From Gonatopus flavifemur (lineage: Eukaryota > Arthropoda > Insecta > Hymenoptera > Dryinidae): a stretch of 64,000 nucleotides of DNA. Positions 58,976 through 64,000 of this stretch are shown here, piece by piece. The position numbers and the translations under genes are program-made. The stretch covers positions 15,330,501 to 15,394,500 of the forward strand of contig JAFFJZ010000009.1 of the NCBI GenBank assembly GCA_018340375.1, given 5' to 3'. Every line of letters begins with the position of its first letter. The stretch's first letter is position 1. The notes beneath the pieces were generated by a model, which did no database searches, was not told the origin of the DNA, and saw only the letters and a list, made by a program, of their open reading frames with translations.

Positions 58976-59544
58976 TAATATCGAAGACACACAAGAAGTT
59001 AATCGTAATCTTTTGAACACAACTCTCAGCACATTCATGGCCGTCGGTATTGATATTTCAAATCACTCTATCAACAACGTACGTCGTCTTGGTCGTACTA
59101 AACCAAAAGATCGATCTTCAAATTTACGAAGAATTTTCGCGATATGAATCTAACATATCGGACGATCTCTCAAAGGAACAACGTGAAAATCGTCGTGTCT
59201 TAAGAGCAGCACAAAAAGAGCTCAAAGCACTAGGCAAACCTACTCAACTCAAAGCAAATAAGCTACTCGTTGGTAACACTGCTTATGATGCTTGTACCGT
59301 GCATCAACTTCTAACCAAAATAAACAATGATAATCGCCTGACGGAGATAGACGACGACGATACACAGAGTGTTTCTTCTCAAATTTCCAATGCCTCTTCT
59401 GCTAGTCGAAAGAGAGGCCGACCTTTAGGATCTCCCAACAAAGATGAAAAACAGAAGACGACTGGAGTTTTCCCTTCCGTTCTACCACATCTGATACAAG
59501 ATCGCTCCTCCAACAACTCAACATCTACAGTTAACACGGAATAG
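58976..59544 (+). pseudogene. LINE ORF1, 3' part
   Basis: Continues the ORF1 frame after the mariner element (NIEDTQEVNRNLLN, then NNVRRLGRTKPKDR, a typical RRM-like block). A frame change near 59125-59150 then puts the rest in another frame, in which DDLSKEQRENRRVLRAAQKE is followed by a lysine-rich and a serine-rich tail (KRGRPLGSPNKDEK) ending at 59544. A short deletion at the junction has removed part of the core. This ORF1 is therefore broken both by the insertion and by its own frameshift. Confidence 0.7.
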
Positions 59545-59559
59545 CAACTACAGGATGCA

Positions 59560-60350
59560 ATTAATACGCCGCCAAACATTGTGTTTTGGAACTGCCATGG
59601 GTTTCACAATTTATCTGATCTCGACGGTTCTGTTTCAAATAACGACATCGTATGCTTATATGAAACATGGCTTACTTCTTTTCCTGATCGATTACCACCT
59701 ACGTTCAGCCAACATCGTTTTTTCCATGCAGCGGCTACCAAGGATGCTACTAAGGGCAGAGCTAAGGGTGGTATTCTCCTTTCATATAGCCCTTGGTATT
59801 TCTCGGCAATACAGTTACATGTTTTGGATGATTGTATGTTTATTAAATTTCAAAGTATTAATCCAAATCTAATCTTGGGAATTATTTATTCAGCTCCGAC
59901 TTCCGATATTGATGATTTTCTTTTTAAATTAAATGATTTAGCTACTGCCTATTCACTTGAATTTCCAGAATTTCCCAAAATAATAGGAGGAGATTTTAAC
60001 TGTAGGGTAGGTAACTGCAATCAACTCGATGGTATCGTCAGCGATAACAATTTCAAATTTTCAGCTCTTAGATCGACACTTGATACCACATTGAATCTCA
60101 GGGGGCGGAATCTGGTGGAGTGTCTGGAGGGCGTTGATGTTTTTTCCTTAATGGACGTTCAAGAAATGACAATCCTGCGAATTATACATATATTTCTGAC
60201 CTCGGCTGTTCAGTTATTGATTTGGTTTGGTCAGACTTTAAAGCAATTTCGCTCATAAATGACGCTCACGTACTTTTGATATCCACGTTGTCTGATCATT
60301 TACCGATGGTGGTAACATTGAATTTGCCTCGCCTGAGCAATGACCGAGCT
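59560..60350 (+). pseudogene. LINE ORF2, APE endonuclease domain
   Basis: Starts a few bases after ORF1 with FWNCHGFHNLSDLDG, then NDIVCLYETWLT (metal-binding E), GGILLSY, ILGIIYSAP, and IIGGDFNCRVG (catalytic GDFN). A one-base frame change near 60150 breaks it. In the next frame the domain resumes (NPANYTYISDLGCSVIDLVW) and ends with the SDHLP motif. This is the target-nicking endonuclease of APE-type LINEs; order and motifs are complete but the gene is frameshifted. Confidence 0.8.
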
Positions 60351-60373
60351 CCGATACAGAAGTCACGTCTAAA

Positions 60374-61150
60374 GTGGGAAATAGACCTTGCAGTACCCTT
60401 TCAAGAATCTTTGCCTCCACCCCTGACCCTCTCCCGGCTTGTGCCCCCTTGGATGAGTTAGCGACATTACTGAAAAATACGATAGAACACACAGCACGTG
60501 CATTAGGTATGTGTACATTACCAAGGAAAAGATATGTGGTAAATAATAAGCCTTGGTTCGATAAGGATTGTAGGAATAGCAAGGTGGCCCTGAAGGAGAC
60601 TTTAAAGGACTGTAAAAGGAATCTTTTTTCAGCCTCTAGTTTGGCTATATATTTAAGCGGTAAGGAATCACATAAAAAACTATTGAATGAAGAAAAATCA
60701 CAGTACAGTAAAGGAATGCTTGATACACTTGCTGCCTCCACTGATTCAGCCTCCTTCTGGACCATTGTTAATAGATACAGATCTCGCAATTCTATTAATG
60801 AGATTATAGACTTGAATTCTTGGCAATGCCACTTGCGAATATTGTACCCTCCTCGAATAAATCCATCCACCCTATCTATCTCATATTCCAGGAACTGCAT
60901 ACTCGACTCCACGATAACATGGGAAGAAATGATGGCCAGTTTTAGGAAATGTAAAGCCAATAAAGTGCCTGGATCTGATCAGATTTCATCAGAATTTTAT
61001 ACACATCTTACCAGTAGCTGGATGACTTATCTTCTGGATCACTTCAATAAAATACTCGACACTGAGAGGGTGCCAACCTTTTGGTCACACATATTGCTAA
61101 GAATGATCTATAATAGCGGGGACAAGACTGACCGTGTTCTGAACGTCACC
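60374..61150 (+). pseudogene. LINE ORF2, linker and truncated reverse transcriptase
   Basis: After another frame change near 60430 the frame runs through a charged linker (RYVVNNKPWFDKDC, and a FWTIVNRYRSR block). It then reaches the N-terminal RT region CKANKVPGSDQISSEFY, followed by FNKILDTERVPTFWS and MIYNSGDKTD. The next expected block (PxNYRGI...) is absent: after about 61135 the sequence becomes non-coding. The catalytic YADD box is therefore missing. Confidence 0.78.
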
Positions 61151-63620
61151 AGCATTCCCACTCTTGGATAACCTTGTTGTAAGACAGTCTACTAGAATAA
61201 GGCGTTTATATAAAAATTAAATTGTATTGACACAATGTCAACCAATTAATAGTATTCATCTGACATTAGATATACATAATTGTTCATGACACCATGTTAA
61301 ACGAATGCTGTTCCAAACGATACACCAGTGTGAAACGCCGGCGGAATTGTGACATTGTGATGATTTCGGTATAAAATTGAAAATGTCATAGTTCCTTTGA
61401 GGTTCATGAAACATAAATTAATCTAATACATTATTTTTAATTATTAGTGGTAAGTTAGTAACTAAAAAACTCATATACAGATTCCAGCGGTTGCCATTTA
61501 GGGACTTTTAGAATTATTGTATCTATACAAATATTCATGACGAACTCTATTGTATGGACAGGTAGTCCAAAACAATAAAAATGAATTGAATAAAGCTACA
61601 ATTAATGTGAGCACGAAAAAATGATCATTTTTATTGAAAAATTGATTATTTTTATTCACATTAAGAAAAACCTCTGTCACCATAATTGTGTTTGCTTCCA
61701 CGTCCACATGAAAAAATTCATGATTCCTCATTGCAAATGGCGTAAAGGGGAAACAATAAATTCATTCCGCTGCAATGGGATCTTCCACATCTTTGCTTGA
61801 ATCATATTCGTGTTGTATCACGACTCACTTTCAGTCACAATAAGAATGCCGATGATACTGCTCTTGCAGGGTTCTTCATATAAACTTCCGAAAGGAATAC
61901 ATTTTTCACCAATTAAATAAAGTTGTTCATCCTTACACTGTAAGAGTGTGGAATCGCTTCAGGCTTCAGTTCTAAGTTTCAATCACTGAATTCAAATTCT
62001 ATACAAGACGTGACAAGGTATGATTTATGCACGTAAGAATCATACACGTATCGATTGTACACGAAAAATAAAACCCAAAAGGATTTACACTAATAATTTT
62101 TGTTCTCAATACCTCATGTGTAACACATAAGCTTTGGTGCACGTAAAATTATTTGATAAGAAAATTGTACACTTAATATTTTCCATGCTTGAAAAAAAAG
62201 TGATTCACAAAAATCGTATACATGTTATTATGCACGGACAAAAAATGTGATTGAACCCACGGGAAGAAGAACTCGACGAGCGCTCGAACCGCGGTAAAAG
62301 TATTGTCCAAGCGGTCACGTGAGGGACCAAAAAAAAGTCGGAATTTTGGAAAACTAAAAATACTGGGTGATAGGGCTTGAAAAATCAATACGAGTGTTCG
62401 TTTACAATGTTTTTCTATGATCAATAGTTTTCGAGAAAAAAATTAAAAAGTACCTCTTTTTCTCGTACTAAAAATGAATGTTTTTTCATCTTAAACTCGT
62501 TATAACGCGAGCAGTTTTCAACGTATCAAGATGAGTCTTGCAGATTCTGATTCGGAACACTTCCCCGAAGATGACGATCTCGACAAAATTTTCAAAAATT
62601 GATGCAAAATTGATGAATTTTCAATTTGAAGTGAAAACTTTGCATTGAAAAAGTGTCGGGGGAAGTATGAGCTACGAAAAACTTCCAGCGACAAAGTTGT
62701 TCGCTAGTGTGCGGACAAACTTTATGGAAAGTTTCAGATCAATTGGATTATTGGTTCGAAAGATACAGCGATTTATCCATCAGCTCGCAACGGAAATTTC
62801 TCATGACTCTACGTCGTTTACCTGCTGAATATGAGGATCCGAATGAAAGGTTGCATTCACTCGATTTCTCAACGTAGATTCATGTTTTTTTGGTCGAAGC
62901 ATCCAAATATCCAACTATTTTTGCAAAATTCGTTATACATTGTTTTTTTTTATAAACAATTTTTATCCAACGCATCATTGTTCAATCCTTATTCTGCAAG
63001 ATGAAAATTAAAGATTGACCATTTGTATGCTCTCCCGAACTCAATAGTTTCCGAAACTTATTTCACGATTACTTGGCCAAATCTTATCGGAATGCCATAA
63101 ACATTGATATCCAGATTCGATGTGTATTGCCGGAGCTTGTAAAATGATTCGAATGATGAAAACATTTCGTTTTTCAATAACATTTGATAACGAATTAGTG
63201 GCTCTCAGGCTCGTGTTTTCCGAGTTTCAACGACACAAAGTGTCGAGCGGAATTGAGAAAACTTCGAACAATAAAGTTATGCTTTTATGTTTGAAGAAGT
63301 TTTTCTGGAAATTTGAAATTAATCGAACAAAAAATATGGGGTTTATGATTTATGTAAAACGATCTCGTCTTATGAACGGGTCCTGTATAACATCATATTC
63401 ATGTCTTGAAATATATTTCAGACAAGTTCAAAATGTCTCATGCAACGTGTTTGGATATCATTCACATCATATATGACACATACAAACCTCGTGATAAAAG
63501 TCTATTATTTGTACTTTTTCTTCAGTCATAAATGATTTGGAAATGCTAGTAAACTTTGAATTGTTTATAGACATGATTGTCGAATTGAATTCGGACAAAT
63601 TTAATTCGAATTCAATGTTA
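61151..63620. other. No gene seen in about 2.5 kb
   Basis: AT-rich sequence with only short frames. A minus-strand frame at 61498-61731 and a plus-strand frame at 63120-63476 have no motif. Near 62240-62320, minus-strand words GCGGTTCGAGCGC and GGGTTCAATCA resemble Pol III B boxes, but no convincing A box was found. TCCTGTATAA near 63385 resembles the end of a mariner-type element, without a partner. Confidence 0.4.
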
Positions 63621-63727
63621 CCCTAACAGCACAACTGCTTCCCGTTACCTTTCGATGCCTTTCTGAAAGGTGTTACACGTTTCAGGAAGGTATCGAAAGG
63701 TAACTGGAAGCAGTTGTGTTGTGAGGG
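63621..63727. mobile_element. 107 bp near-perfect hairpin MITE, TA duplication
   Basis: The left arm CCCTAACAGCACAACTGCTT and the right arm (reversed CCCTCACAACACAACTGCTT) pair for about 52 bp each, with a loop of only a few bases. TA flanks both ends (63619-63620 and 63728-63729). It is one of the best preserved small elements in the window. Confidence 0.75.
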
Positions 63728-63857
63728 TACACGAAGAAGAAAGATTCGCTGGAATAGCAAGAAGAACAGCGAAATTCGCTCGTTATTATATGGACAGGAA
63801 GCAAGTTTACTGAAATAAACGCCAATGATATTTTCAACGAATCAAGCTTCGCAAGAC

Positions 63858-64000
63858 CAGCGAAGGACTGATAATTATAACGAATCAATACGTGAAAACA
63901 GCGAATTAGTTCGTTAATCCAGCGCATTGGTTCGTTAATACAGCGAATTTCTATTCAATCCACTTAGCGAAGACGGATTCATTCAGATAGCGAAATCTTT
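63858..64000. repeat. Degenerate 21 bp tandem repeat
   Basis: CAGCGAA-type words recur every 21 bp at about 63858, 63899, 63920 and 63941, with AACGAAT at 63879, each followed by TTCGTTAAT-like sequence. It runs to the end of the window; extent beyond is unknown. Confidence 0.45.

Larger units (their letters stand above)
56588..61150 (+). mobile_element. Decayed non-LTR retrotransposon (LINE)
   Basis: Contains ORF1 (56588-59544, split by a mariner element) and ORF2 (about 59560-61150) in the usual LINE order, about 2.5 kb without the insertion. ORF2 has an APE-type endonuclease followed by the beginning of a reverse transcriptase. The match to a reverse transcriptase stops at about 61130 in the early RT motifs, so most of RT and the 3' end are missing. 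The type (CR1/Jockey-like against others) cannot be settled by eye. Confidence 0.8.

Noticed and set aside
62240..62320. Second possible SINE or tRNA-like segment
   Set aside because: B-box-like words are present, but no convincing A box at proper spacing and no cloverleaf.
63120..63476. 118-codon plus-strand frame
   Set aside because: AT-rich, no motif, no sensible start context, and the tail is low-information sequence.

Overview
This is a gene-poor, repeat-dominated, AT-rich stretch of an animal nuclear genome, most likely an insect. Supporting signs are introns with GT/AG borders, a BEN-domain gene with short introns, a Tc1/mariner element with DD41D spacing, a non-LTR retrotransposon, an LTR element with a tRNA-Lys primer site, and many small foldback elements with TA target duplications. 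The order of insect cannot be decided by eye. No bacterial-type operon, CRISPR array, rRNA gene or intact tRNA gene was seen.

Layout. (1) 1-15850: a patchwork of miniature inverted-repeat elements (several nested), a candidate terminal exon at 1050-1225 on the minus strand, a small LTR retrotransposon on the minus strand (5030-8074; gag-like frame only; one LTR interrupted by a 1 kb foldback element), and four consecutive exons of a BEN-domain gene on the minus strand (12149 down to 10877). A 1.1 kb foldback element sits in the intron just upstream of the first of these exons. (2) 15855-20620: a 4.8 kb inverted duplication of a dead DDE_Tnp_4-type transposon whose transposase carries a C-terminal SWIM zinc finger. 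The arms are about 1.65 kb and the spacer about 1.46 kb. (3) 20630-21500: a degenerate tandem repeat of about 130 bp. (4) about 21540-55502: one continuous satellite array of about 208 monomers of about 162 bp. The core (about 22440-52940) is a higher-order repeat (HOR) array mixing 16-monomer units (about 2597 bp) with 11-monomer units (about 1783 bp). Each 11-mer is a 16-mer lacking five monomers, and all four share one junction. Both edges hold diverged monomers outside the HOR pattern. (5) 55503-56560: unique DNA with two possible minus-strand exons. (6) 56588-61150: a decayed LINE (ORF1, APE endonuclease, start of the reverse transcriptase) whose ORF1 is split by a mariner-type transposon (56929-58973) with 366 bp inverted repeats. 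(7) 61150-64000: mostly featureless, with one near-perfect hairpin element and a 21 bp degenerate tandem repeat running off the end.

The long minus-strand reading frames in 21700-55500 are by-products of a monomer length close to a multiple of three and are not called as genes. The only probable host genes are the BEN-domain gene and, less surely, the candidate exons at 1050-1225, 55570-55719 and 55947-56021. Everything else is mobile or tandem DNA. Its nesting gives a relative history: LINE before mariner, LTR element before its 1 kb foldback, and a 300 bp repeat before its 119 bp foldback.
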